Source of the DNA: Rhodobacteraceae bacterium UBA2553
Lineage (GTDB): Bacteria > Pseudomonadota > Alphaproteobacteria > Rhodobacterales > Rhodobacteraceae
Assembly: GCA_002340515.1 (NCBI GenBank)
Contig: DDMF01000127.1
Span: 14,645-22,890, forward strand
Reading direction: 5' to 3'
DNA: 8,246 nucleotides
Every line of letters begins with the position of its first letter. Position 1 is the stretch's first letter. This document shows, piece after piece, positions 1-5,894 of the stretch. The position numbers and the translations under genes were made by a program. Below the pieces are notes generated by a model, which saw only the letters and a program-made list of their open reading frames with translations, searched no databases and was not told the DNA's origin.

Positions 1-826
1 ACGCCATATTGGTGTTGGCAAAGATGCGGCTGATATCCGTGACATCGCCAATGGTGCCCATGGCCAATTGTGACCCACCGTTAAAGCCAAACCAACCAAG
101 CCACAGGATGAACGTCCCCAAAGTGGCCAGCGCAAGGTTTGACCCCGGCATGGGCACAACGCGACCGCCTTTATATTTCCCCAATCGCGGCCCCAGAACC
201 AAAGCCCCAGCCAAAGCGGCAAATCCACCGGCAGCATGCACAAGGGTTGAGCCTGCAAAGTCTTGAAAGCCCAAGCCGTCAAGCCAGCCACCGCCCCATT
301 TCCATGACGCTTCAATTGGGTAAATCACGCCGGTCAGAAGCAGCACAAACAACAGGAACGGCCACAGTTTGATGCGTTCAGCCAAAGTGCCAGACACAAT
401 CGACGCCGTCGTTGCACAGAACATCAGCTGAAAGAAAAAGTCCGACCCGACAGAGGCATAGCCCACATCAACGCCGTCAGCCCCCACGCCAACCGCTTCC
501 AATGTGGCCGGTGCAATCGCGCCTAAAAAGCCCGGAATGATCCACGCATCCCCCGGATACATCAGCCCATAGCCAACCAGCCAGTAAAGGATCGCCGCCA
601 GAGAAAACAGTGCCACGTTTTTGATCAGCTGCATGGTCACGTTTTTTGAACGCACCAATCCGGCCTCGAGCATCGCGAACCCGGCCGCCATCCAAAAGAC
701 CAGAAAGCCCCCAACCAAAAACAGAAGCGTTGTCAAAATATACTGGGTTTGCGCGGCGGTTTCACCTTCTGCCAGCGCCACCCCAGGAGCTGCAATCAAT
801 GCAGCGGTGATCAATAGTTGTTTCAT
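1..826 (-). CDS. amtB: Ammonium transporter AmtB, N-terminal part (3' end outside window)
   Basis: This is an Amt/Rh-family inner-membrane channel that takes up ammonium. Translating the minus strand from 826 gives 275 open residues that run off base 1. The protein starts with a signal peptide (MKQLLITAALIAAPGVALA), as known AmtB proteins do, followed by alternating hydrophobic helices. Family hallmarks are FFQLMFCATTASIVSGTLAE near residues 131-150 and DFAGSTLVHAAGG near 189-201; that Asp (189) and His (197) match the conserved pore Asp and first pore His of E. coli AmtB. About 150 residues, including the second pore His and the C-terminal GlnK-contacting tail, are missing. Two ATGs are adjacent (829 and 826). 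I chose 826 because the GAGGGGA Shine-Dalgarno sequence lies too close to 829. The start follows the glnK stop by 10 bases, so the two are probably co-transcribed and translationally coupled. Family assignment is very secure; the exact start is less so. Confidence 0.96.
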   Translation of the reverse strand, partial: MKQLLITAALIAAPGVALAEGETAAQTQYILTTLLFLVGGFLVFWMAAGFAMLEAGLVRSKNVTMQLIKNVALFSLAAILYWLVGYGLMYPGDAWIIPGFLGAIAPATLEAVGVGADGVDVGYASVGSDFFFQLMFCATTASIVSGTLAERIKLWPFLLFVLLLTGVIYPIEASWKWGGGWLDGLGFQDFAGSTLVHAAGGFAALAGALVLGPRLGKYKGGRVVPMPGSNLALATLGTFILWLGWFGFNGGSQLAMGTIGDVTDISRIFANTNMA

Positions 827-836
827 CATCGTCCCC

Positions 837-1175
837 TCAGACTGCGTCCATGTCGGTTTCGCCGGTGCGCACCCGAAGGGCGCTGGCGACATCCAATGTA
901 AAAATTTTGCCGTCGCCGATTTTGCCGGTTTGCGCGGCCTTGGCGATTGTAGCGACCACGTCGTCAGCCAGTTCATCCCCCACCACAATTTCCAGTTTCA
1001 ATTTGGGCAGGAAATTCACGGCATATTCCGCCCCGCGATAAATTTCCGTGTGGCCTGATTGGGCGCCAAAGCCTTTGACTTCGGTCACCATCATGCCGCT
1101 TACCCCCAACGCGACGAGGGCTTCGCGCACCTCGTCGAGCTTAAAGGGCTTGATCGCTGCTATGATCAGTTTCAC
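837..1175 (-). CDS. glnK: Nitrogen regulatory protein PII (GlnK)
   Basis: PII is a small trimeric cytoplasmic signal protein that reads ATP/ADP and 2-oxoglutarate and, in the GlnK form, plugs AmtB when nitrogen is plentiful. The 112-residue product has the normal family length. It begins MKLIIAAIKPFKLDEV, has the T-loop at about 37-55 with the uridylylation target Tyr51 in EIYRGAEY, Gln39 and Lys58 (ligand-binding positions in the family), and the C-terminal signature GKIGDGKIF at 84-92 followed by Arg101 and Arg103. The start is GTG at 1175. A strong Shine-Dalgarno sequence sits 5-6 bases upstream, and the nearby ATG at 1180 is out of frame. Placement directly before amtB argues for GlnK rather than GlnB. 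Expression is probably under NtrBC control, by family precedent rather than by a proven site here. All residues needed for uridylylation and ligand binding appear intact. Confidence 0.97.
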   Translation of the reverse strand: MKLIIAAIKPFKLDEVREALVALGVSGMMVTEVKGFGAQSGHTEIYRGAEYAVNFLPKLKLEIVVGDELADDVVATIAKAAQTGKIGDGKIFTLDVASALRVRTGETDMDAV

Positions 1176-1180
1176 GCCAT

Positions 1181-1187
1181 TCTCCTT
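1181..1187 (-). promoter_or_regulatory. Ribosome binding site fixing the GTG start of glnK
   Basis: On the minus strand AAGGAGA precedes the GTG at 1175 by five bases, an excellent Shine-Dalgarno match and spacing. The ATG at 1180 abuts the site with no spacer and would read Met-Ala-stop, so the GTG must be the functional start. This also agrees with the conserved MKLI beginning of PII proteins. Confidence 0.8.
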
Positions 1188-1290
1188 TTTGGTCTGTGTG
1201 TCTGGTTGTCCCTATCGGGGCGCAGACGGATGGGATTGGGCAGAGCAAGGAGGTGAAAAACGTCAAATCTAAAGGAAGAAAACCGGCGCT

Positions 1291-1307
1291 GCGCAAAAAT
1301 GCTGCGC
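1291..1307. promoter_or_regulatory. Dyad GCGCA-N7-TGCGC upstream of glnK (possible regulator site)
   Basis: The 17-base sequence GCGCAAAAATGCTGCGC has perfect five-base inverted arms around a seven-base spacer, and its near edge lies 115 bases upstream of the glnK GTG. Its size and geometry resemble an NtrC-type operator (enterobacterial sites are roughly GCAC-N7-GTGC), and its position upstream of a PII gene fits. The arm sequence differs from the enterobacterial consensus, so assignment to NtrC is only an inference. A partial direct repeat of GCTGCGC/GCAAAA also runs through it. Confidence 0.35.
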
Positions 1308-1379
1308 CTGCAAAATGGGTCTGCCTGTTTATTAGGCGCTCAGCTTTAGCCAAATGCGCCCTGCCTAAGCGGGAAAGAA

Positions 1380-1425
1380 CGCGGAATTACGCGAAGAACC
1401 GGGGGAAACACCGCGAATTCTCGCG
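1380..1425. promoter_or_regulatory. Pair of CGCG-N6-CGCG palindromes upstream of the PBP gene
   Basis: CGCGGAATTACGCG (1380-1393) and CGCGAATTCTCGCG (1412-1425) are two 14-base dyads with identical CGCG arms, six-base AATT-containing spacers, and a start-to-start distance of 32 bases (about three helical turns). They end about 80 bases before the PBP start codon. The repeat with helical phasing suggests a tandem operator, perhaps acting on the PBP promoter. I do not recognise the regulator. Chance is possible, since CGCG is common in this genome type. Confidence 0.35.
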
Positions 1426-1504
1426 CGGAGGTGGGGATCGGGCTACACAGCCCCCATATGATTCGTTACCCTGTGATCAACGAGCAGATCTGGAAATTGA
1501 GACC

Positions 1505-3742
1505 ATGAGCCAATCCGGCCGCAAACGCCCCACCTTGGTGGCGGACCAACGCTATCCCAACGCATCGAGCGCGGCGAAAAAGCCCGCCAAAAAAACTGCG
1601 TCTAAAGCGTCCGCCAAGCCCGCAGCGCGAAAAACGACGGATAAGCGTCGATCCCCTGCACCAAAACGTGGCGGCGGTGGCGGTGGGAACATCCTGATGT
1701 GGCCCGTGCATTTTGTGATGTGGGTGCTGAGGATGATCTGGCGCTTGATGTGGAAGGGAGCTGTTGTGGTCACATTGATCATTGCGGCCTCCGTATTCTA
1801 CGTGGCCTCAACGCTCCCGGATTTAAACACAATGCTTGATGGACGCGCCAAGGGGTCGGTGACGATCTTGGACCGCTACGGCGATGTATACGCTTGGCGC
1901 GGCGATCAGCGCGGCGGCACGGTCACAACAGAAACCGTCAGCCCCCATCTGAAAAACGCTGTTGTCGCGTCAGAGGACAAGCGGTTTTACAGCCACTTTG
2001 GCGTAAGCCCACGCGGTATTGCCTCTGCGGTGCGCATCAACATGCAGGCCGGGCGCGGGCCATTGTCGGGCAATGGTGGTTCAACACTGACCCAGCAAGT
2101 CGCCAAACTATTGTGCCTTGGCGTGCCTTATGATGCCGACACATGGGAGAATGAGGCCGCCTATGAGGCCGATTGCCGACAGGGGTCTTTGTGGCGCAAG
2201 GTGAAAGAAGCAGTCTATTCAATGGCGTTGGAGACGAAGTTTTCCAAGGCGGAAATCCTGACGATTTATTTGAACCGGGCCTATCTGGGGGCGGGGTCAC
2301 ACGGGTTTGATGCCGCGTCACGGCGCTATTTCGCCATTCCAGCGGCAGATCTAAACCCTGCACAGGCGGCAATGCTGGCAGGGATGCTGCCCAAACCCTC
2401 TGTCTATGCGCCGACCAATAATCTGAAGAGATCACAGGATCGCGCCGCCACAGTGCTGCGATTGATGCGCGAACAGGGCTATATCACCACCAAGGAAGAG
2501 GCCCATTTTCAGGCCAGCCCGGCGACCTTGTCCAAAGCGGCCAAGGCGCAGGCGGGGGGATATTTCGCCGATTGGATCATGCGCGATATGCCCGCATTCC
2601 TGACCCGTAAAACGACCGAAGATGTGGTGATCAAGTCAACACTGGACCCTGAAATCCAGACCGCAGCCGAAGCGGCGGTGAACTGGGTCTTTGCCAATAA
2701 AGTGCGCGACGGGTCCGAAGCACAGGCCGCGATTGTCGTGATGAGTGCGGATGGCGCCGTGCGCGCCATGGTCGGCGGACGCGACATGCGCGTCACGGGC
2801 GCCTTCAACCGCGCAACCCAAGCCAATCGCCAAACCGGATCGTCATTCAAACCCTTTGTCTATGCCGCCGCCCTGGACCTTGGGTACAGCTGGAATGATT
2901 TTGTGCTCGATGAACCCTATTGCCTGAATGTCGCGGGATCCGGTGAATGGTGCCCCAAGAACTATACCCGCAAGCATTATGGCAATGTCAGCCTGACCGA
3001 GGCTTTGTCGAAATCCCTGAACGTCCCTGCGGTGAAAGTGTCAGAGGCTGTCGGGCGTGAAGCCGTGAAAACCGTGGCGTCGATGTTTGGCATTGATAGC
3101 GATCTCGCGGATGGGCCAGCGCTTGCATTAGGTGCGTCCGAAAGCACATTGCTGGAAACCACAGGCGCCTATGCGGGCATTCTGAACGGTGGCCGTTCGG
3201 TCACGCCTTACGGGCTGACGGAATTGTCGCTGGTAGGGGATAATTCACCGTTGATGACGCAAACCGGCGGCATGGGCGAACGGGTGATTTCCAAATCGGC
3301 CGATGAGCAACTCGTCTATATGATGAACCAAGTGGTTGAGGTTGGATCCGGTCATCGCGCCCGCATCGAAGGGCGCGAAGTGGCCGGGAAAACTGGCACC
3401 ACCCAAGGGGCCAAAGATGCGTGGTTCATTGGGTTTACCGCTGATTATGTGGCCGGTGTCTGGATGGGCTATGACGATAACACCCCCCTGAAAGGCGTCA
3501 CCGGTGGTGGCTTGCCAGCCGAGGTTTGGCAGCACGCGATGGCCAAGATCCATGAAGGGCTGCCCCCCCGCCCCCTACCGATGATCCGCCCCGGCGCGTC
3601 CCCCCGGTTTGAGGGCGAGGTGTTTTCCTCTGACCCAAATGGTGGGGCCACAGCCCCATCACAGAACGGCAATAATTTGCAAGACGCGGTTGAGAACGTG
3701 ATTATTAACACGCTGCGGTCCATTTTTGGGCAGGGAAACTAA
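1505..3742 (+). CDS. Bifunctional penicillin-binding protein, PBP1A family (class A)
   Basis: This 745-residue enzyme polymerises lipid II into glycan strands and cross-links them in the periplasm. A basic, disordered Lys/Ala/Pro tail with a Gly6 run (about 20-61) precedes one membrane anchor (about 84-104). The GT51 transglycosylase domain follows: SEDKRFYSHFGV with catalytic Glu157, GGSTLTQQVAKLL at 191-203, KVKEA with Glu235, and LNRAYLG at 256-262. The transpeptidase domain has SSFK with the nucleophile Ser446 and Lys449, SLN at 504-506, and KTGTT from Lys629. All catalytic motifs are intact. Four periplasmic cysteines (204, 224, 473, 483) form two likely pairs. No large insert separates the two domains, so it is shorter than enterobacterial PBP1A. 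The ATG at 1505 gives MSQSGRKRP and a sensible cytoplasmic tail. Its ribosome site is weak (TTGAG four bases before). The frame stays open to 1196, but I judge those 103 codons non-coding. It converges with the desaturase gene. Confidence 0.96.
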   Translation: MSQSGRKRPTLVADQRYPNASSAAKKPAKKTASKASAKPAARKTTDKRRSPAPKRGGGGGGNILMWPVHFVMWVLRMIWRLMWKGAVVVTLIIAASVFYVASTLPDLNTMLDGRAKGSVTILDRYGDVYAWRGDQRGGTVTTETVSPHLKNAVVASEDKRFYSHFGVSPRGIASAVRINMQAGRGPLSGNGGSTLTQQVAKLLCLGVPYDADTWENEAAYEADCRQGSLWRKVKEAVYSMALETKFSKAEILTIYLNRAYLGAGSHGFDAASRRYFAIPAADLNPAQAAMLAGMLPKPSVYAPTNNLKRSQDRAATVLRLMREQGYITTKEEAHFQASPATLSKAAKAQAGGYFADWIMRDMPAFLTRKTTEDVVIKSTLDPEIQTAAEAAVNWVFANKVRDGSEAQAAIVVMSADGAVRAMVGGRDMRVTGAFNRATQANRQTGSSFKPFVYAAALDLGYSWNDFVLDEPYCLNVAGSGEWCPKNYTRKHYGNVSLTEALSKSLNVPAVKVSEAVGREAVKTVASMFGIDSDLADGPALALGASESTLLETTGAYAGILNGGRSVTPYGLTELSLVGDNSPLMTQTGGMGERVISKSADEQLVYMMNQVVEVGSGHRARIEGREVAGKTGTTQGAKDAWFIGFTADYVAGVWMGYDDNTPLKGVTGGGLPAEVWQHAMAKIHEGLPPRPLPMIRPGASPRFEGEVFSSDPNGGATAPSQNGNNLQDAVENVIINTLRSIFGQGN

Positions 3743-3743
3743 G

Positions 3744-3758
3744 GTCTTTTCAAAAGAC
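3744..3758. repeat. Perfect short palindrome just after the PBP stop codon
   Basis: GTCTTTT-C-AAAAGAC is a seven-base perfect inverted repeat around a single base, one base after the TAA at 3740-3742. As RNA it could form only a short AU-rich stem, so it is a poor terminator; it could be a protein-binding site or chance. Confidence 0.3.
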
Positions 3759-3759
3759 A

Positions 3760-3858
3760 TTAGAGCGTTTTCATTGAAGCATCTGTCATCGATTTTTGCC
3801 TTTGAGCGAAGCGAAAGGCAGCGAACAAGCGATACAATGTGAACTGGAAACGCTCTAA
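3760..3858. repeat. 99-bp palindromic element with 13-bp terminal inverted repeats (REP/MITE-like)
   Basis: The element begins TTAGAGCGTTTTC (3760-3772) and ends GGAAACGCTCTAA (3846-3858); the ends are inverted repeats matching at 12 of 13 positions. An inner hairpin, TGCCTTT (3797-3803) with AAAGGCA (3814-3820), is nearly concentric with the ends (centres 3808.5 and 3809). Shorter complementary stretches lie between them (ATCG at 3788-3791 with CGAT at 3830-3833). The whole unit can therefore fold as one long imperfect hairpin. It has no coding capacity. It sits in the convergent gap between the PBP and desaturase genes, a typical place for REP-like or small non-autonomous mobile repeats. 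Only one copy is in the window, so its repeat-family status is inferred from structure. Confidence 0.6.
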
Positions 3859-3933
3859 GTGATTTGGGCTTTCCTCGGCACTATTGGGTGCTCTGCGGTG
3901 TCATCCCCCAAAGGCACTGGCCAACCAGATACG

Positions 3934-3962
3934 AAAAAAGGCGACCCCCGCGGGTCGCCTTT
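3934..3962 (-). terminator. Rho-independent terminator of the desaturase gene
   Basis: AAAGGCGACCC (3937-3947) and GGGTCGCCTTT (3952-3962) form a perfect 11-base-pair stem with a CCGC loop (plus-strand reading). On the minus strand the stem runs straight into TTTTTT (3939-3934), a textbook intrinsic terminator about 55 bases after the desaturase stop codon. On the plus strand it is followed by only TTT then GTC, so it could also stop PBP transcripts, but less efficiently. Confidence 0.9.
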
Positions 3963-4017
3963 GTCATGTCTAAGCATCCATCCCACCCCCAGGTTGCCCC
4001 AGGGATGGTCCAAGACA

Positions 4018-5049
4018 TCAGCCGTAAAGTTGACGAGCCTGACGGAAGGACAGGAGTTGCTTGCTGTTCTCATCCCACAAATGCAGACGCGCGCAAGCAA
4101 AGCTTTCGCGGATGGTCATGCGGTTGATCTGTGCCAAAACCGAATGATCCTTAAGCACCTCGGTCAGGCGGTAAAACGGGATGCGGCTGTACAGGTGATG
4201 CACGTGGTGGATGCCGATATTGGCGCTGAACCATTGCAGAACCGGCGGCAGCACGTAATGCGAGCTTCCATGCAGGGCCGCATCATGCAACTGCCAATCT
4301 TCGTCTTCTTTCCATGTCGTGTTTTCAAACTGATGCTGCACATAAAACAGCCACATGCCCCCTGTCGCCGCCAACAAAGTGGAGGGCAGGAAAATCAGGA
4401 ACACAGCCGACAGGCCGCCAAAATACCAAATCACGGCGATCGCAATAAAGATCGACAGGTTGGTCCCCATGGCGCTGATCCAATAACGTGCGCTGTTCAT
4501 CAGCCCAACCGGCAGGCGGTTTTGCAAAAGGAACAGATAGCTTGGGCCAAAGCCAAACAGCACAACAGGGTTGCGATAGAGGCGGTACATCAAGCGGTGG
4601 AACGGGGTCAGAGCTTCATACTCCGCAACGGTCATCGTATGGATGTCACCAATACCACGTTTACCAAGATTGCCCGCCGAACTGTGGTGGATCGAATGGG
4701 TCCGGCGCCAGACATCATATGGGGTCAGCGTCAGCACACCAATCACCCGGCCCACCCAATCGCTCACAGCGCGATGTTTGAAAAACGAGCCATGCCCGCA
4801 ATCATGCTGGATGGTGAAAAGGCGCAATAGGAATGCTGCGTTCAACACAGAAATCCCAAAGGTCAGCCAATAGCTAACAGAAAGGGACAGCCATGCCAGA
4901 ACCCAAAGTGCAATGAAGGGGATGAACGTCACACCCAGCTCAAAGCTGCTGCGCAATGCATCTGGTTCACGGTAATTGGCCAAGGTTTTCACCCATTCAC
5001 GTGCGGAAAGGGTTTCGCTATTGAGCGGGTGGTCTGGTGTATCTTTCAT
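4018..5049 (-). CDS. Membrane fatty acid desaturase (three-His-box family)
   Basis: This 343-residue integral membrane di-iron enzyme should introduce a cis double bond into membrane acyl chains, using oxygen and an electron donor. The three histidine boxes that bind iron are intact: HDCGH at 82-86, HSIHH at 118-122, and HHVHH at 281-285. The second and third sit in RRTHSIHHSSAGN and IGIHHVHHLYSRIPFYRL, resembling the Δ12/omega-6 (DesA-like) branch of PF00487. Hydrophobic stretches at about 39-80 and 196-236 are the membrane-spanning pairs, and VQHQFENTTW at 237-246 is another recognisable family segment. Regiospecificity and substrate cannot be read from sequence, and a carotenoid ketolase/hydroxylase-like role is less likely. 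The ribosome site (CAGG, three bases from ATG) is weak. Terminators on both sides suggest a single-gene transcript. Confidence 0.93.
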   Translation of the reverse strand: MKDTPDHPLNSETLSAREWVKTLANYREPDALRSSFELGVTFIPFIALWVLAWLSLSVSYWLTFGISVLNAAFLLRLFTIQHDCGHGSFFKHRAVSDWVGRVIGVLTLTPYDVWRRTHSIHHSSAGNLGKRGIGDIHTMTVAEYEALTPFHRLMYRLYRNPVVLFGFGPSYLFLLQNRLPVGLMNSARYWISAMGTNLSIFIAIAVIWYFGGLSAVFLIFLPSTLLAATGGMWLFYVQHQFENTTWKEDEDWQLHDAALHGSSHYVLPPVLQWFSANIGIHHVHHLYSRIPFYRLTEVLKDHSVLAQINRMTIRESFACARLHLWDENSKQLLSFRQARQLYG

Positions 5050-5102
5050 GCGCCTGCTTTTTCGTTGGTCCCGGAAACGGATAAACCACCAGCCCTATAT
5101 GG

Positions 5103-5135
5103 CAAGTAAAAACGCCTCTAAGACACGTCAACGTG
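5103..5135 (-). promoter_or_regulatory. Possible desaturase promoter with a CACGT-N2-ACGTG dyad over the -35
   Basis: On the minus strand TTGACG (5131-5126) is followed after 17 bases by TACTTG (5108-5103), a weak -10, about 55 bases before the desaturase ATG. The -35 hexamer lies inside a perfect dyad, CACGT-CA-ACGTG (5124-5135 on the plus strand), which could be an operator. The -35 and its spacing are good; the -10 match is poor. Confidence 0.35.
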
Positions 5136-5178
5136 CTGATCTGTCCCGGTGCTATGGTGAATTTGTCGGTTTGAAACG

Positions 5179-5210
5179 AAAAACCCCAGCACAATTCGCG
5201 CTGAGGTTTT
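5179..5210 (-). terminator. Rho-independent terminator of the mlaA-mlaC operon
   Basis: AAAACCCCAGC (5180-5190) pairs with GCTGAGGTTTT (5200-5210) in an 11-bp stem with one C-A mismatch and a nine-base loop. On the minus strand the 3' arm ends in TTTTT (5183-5179) followed by CGTTT, so it should end transcripts coming from mlaC, whose stop is about 100 bases upstream. It separates that operon from the desaturase gene. Plus-strand TTTT is also present, but no plus-strand gene precedes it. Confidence 0.75.
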
Positions 5211-5285
5211 GCAGGCCTTACCTTGACGTAAACCCCAGTGCCGTTGGGACCGGGCTGACGATTTCTTTAACCTGTGCTGATTCTT

Positions 5286-5304
5286 CGCGCCCCCAGGGGC
5301 CGCG
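5286..5304 (-). other. GC-rich hairpin immediately after mlaC
   Basis: CGCG-C-CCC, loop CAG, GGG-C-CGCG forms a seven-pair GC stem with one C-C mismatch, four bases past the mlaC stop codon. No T-tract follows on either strand, so it is not an intrinsic terminator by itself; it could protect the transcript 3' end upstream of the true terminator. Confidence 0.35.
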
Positions 5305-5308
5305 CACA

Positions 5309-5890
5309 TCAGAACTTGGACAGGTCCTTGATCAAAAGATCCAAGTCGCCTTTGCGCTTGTCCAACATCGCGCCAATTTCTTTGCGTTCAGATTTCACAA
5401 TCGAAATGCCTTCGACCTGCATGTCGATGAACTTGCCATTTTTCGCCGCAACAATGAACACCACATCAAAGGGCGATTTGCCCTTAAGCTTGGTCATTGT
5501 CAGCACTTCGAACCGGTTTTTCACTTCTTTGGTGCTGACCACTTCGATCTGCCCACCCTCGAATTCCCGAAAGCGGCTGCCATAGCGTTGCGAAATATAG
5601 CCAGTGAACGCCTTGGTGAAGGCGCTTTTCTCCGCGGCTGTCGCGCTGCGCCCGTCCACTCCAAGTGCTGACAGAGCAATGAAATTCACATCAGCATATT
5701 TGGTGAAAACACCTTTGAAACGTGAAATCATCTTGGCCTCGGCTGCGCCGGAATTGATGATCGAATTAATATCGCCCACCACTTTACCAATCAGGGTTTC
5801 CGCTTGGGCCCCAGAGATTGCGGCCAAAGCAGTCGCTGGGGCCGCCATTGCGCCCGCCAAAAGACCCATCATCATGCGTCGGTTCATCAT
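5309..5890 (-). CDS. mlaC: Periplasmic phospholipid-binding protein MlaC (Ttg2D family)
   Basis: MlaC carries phospholipids through the periplasm between outer-membrane MlaA and the inner-membrane MlaFEDB transporter, keeping phospholipids out of the outer leaflet. The 193-residue product has the family length. An export signal covers roughly residues 1-30 (MMNRRMMMGLLAGAM then Ala-rich, ending near GAQA-E). The mature part shows family features: AFTGYISQRYGSRFREFEGG in the middle and the C-terminal VEGISIVKSERKEIG starting near 159, followed by DLDLLIKDL. The Arg-Arg at 4-5 just before the hydrophobic core hints at Tat export. The start at 5890 is preceded by GGTGGG seven bases upstream, inside the end of mlaA; ATG at 5887 is also possible. 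Only four bases separate it from the mlaA stop, so the two are co-translated. The upstream open frame through mlaA is a shadow. Confidence 0.92.
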   Translation of the reverse strand: MMNRRMMMGLLAGAMAAPATALAAISGAQAETLIGKVVGDINSIINSGAAEAKMISRFKGVFTKYADVNFIALSALGVDGRSATAAEKSAFTKAFTGYISQRYGSRFREFEGGQIEVVSTKEVKNRFEVLTMTKLKGKSPFDVVFIVAAKNGKFIDMQVEGISIVKSERKEIGAMLDKRKGDLDLLIKDLSKF

Positions 5891-5894
5891 CACT

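Larger units (their letters stand above)
1176..1504. other. Divergent intergenic region between glnK and the PBP gene
   Basis: These 329 bases carry no convincing gene. They must contain the promoters for the minus-strand glnK-amtB operon and probably for the plus-strand PBP gene, but I cannot identify either with confidence. A TATGAT at 1457-1462 resembles a plus-strand -10 box but lacks a -35 at the right distance. A TTGACG at 1266-1261 on the minus strand lacks a good -10. The region is rich in dyads: GCGCA-N7-TGCGC at 1291-1307, TTAGGC/GCCTAA arms at 1332-1337 and 1363-1368, and two CGCG-N6-CGCG palindromes at 1380-1393 and 1412-1425. The PBP reading frame stays open back to 1196, but that stretch does not look like real protein. 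Confidence 0.7.

Noticed and set aside
1261..1300. Sigma-54 or sigma-70 promoter for glnK
   Set aside because: The GG and GC pair on the minus strand is spaced 12 rather than 10 bases apart, and the TTGACG has no acceptable -10 at 16-18 bases.
1141..1353. Minus-strand 70-codon frame overlapping the glnK start
   Set aside because: It uses another frame through the glnK Shine-Dalgarno and start, with no ribosome site or recognisable protein.
1434..1462. TATGAT as a PBP -10 box
   Set aside because: The hexamer is good, but 16-18 bases upstream there is only a G-rich stretch unlike a -35.
1196..1504. 103-codon upstream extension of the PBP frame
   Set aside because: It overlaps the glnK upstream region and its dyads, would place extra Cys and Trp residues before a normal basic tail, and the ATG at 1505 gives the expected family N-terminus. 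I treat it as open by chance.
3859..4830. Long plus-strand open frame (323 codons) opposite the desaturase
   Set aside because: It is antisense to a gene with three intact histidine boxes. Its translation is rich in Gln, His and Arg, with no family features, and it runs through the terminator stem.
4976..5671. Plus-strand open frame of 231 codons
   Set aside because: It crosses the desaturase start, the intergenic terminator and the antisense of mlaC; the translation resembles no protein.
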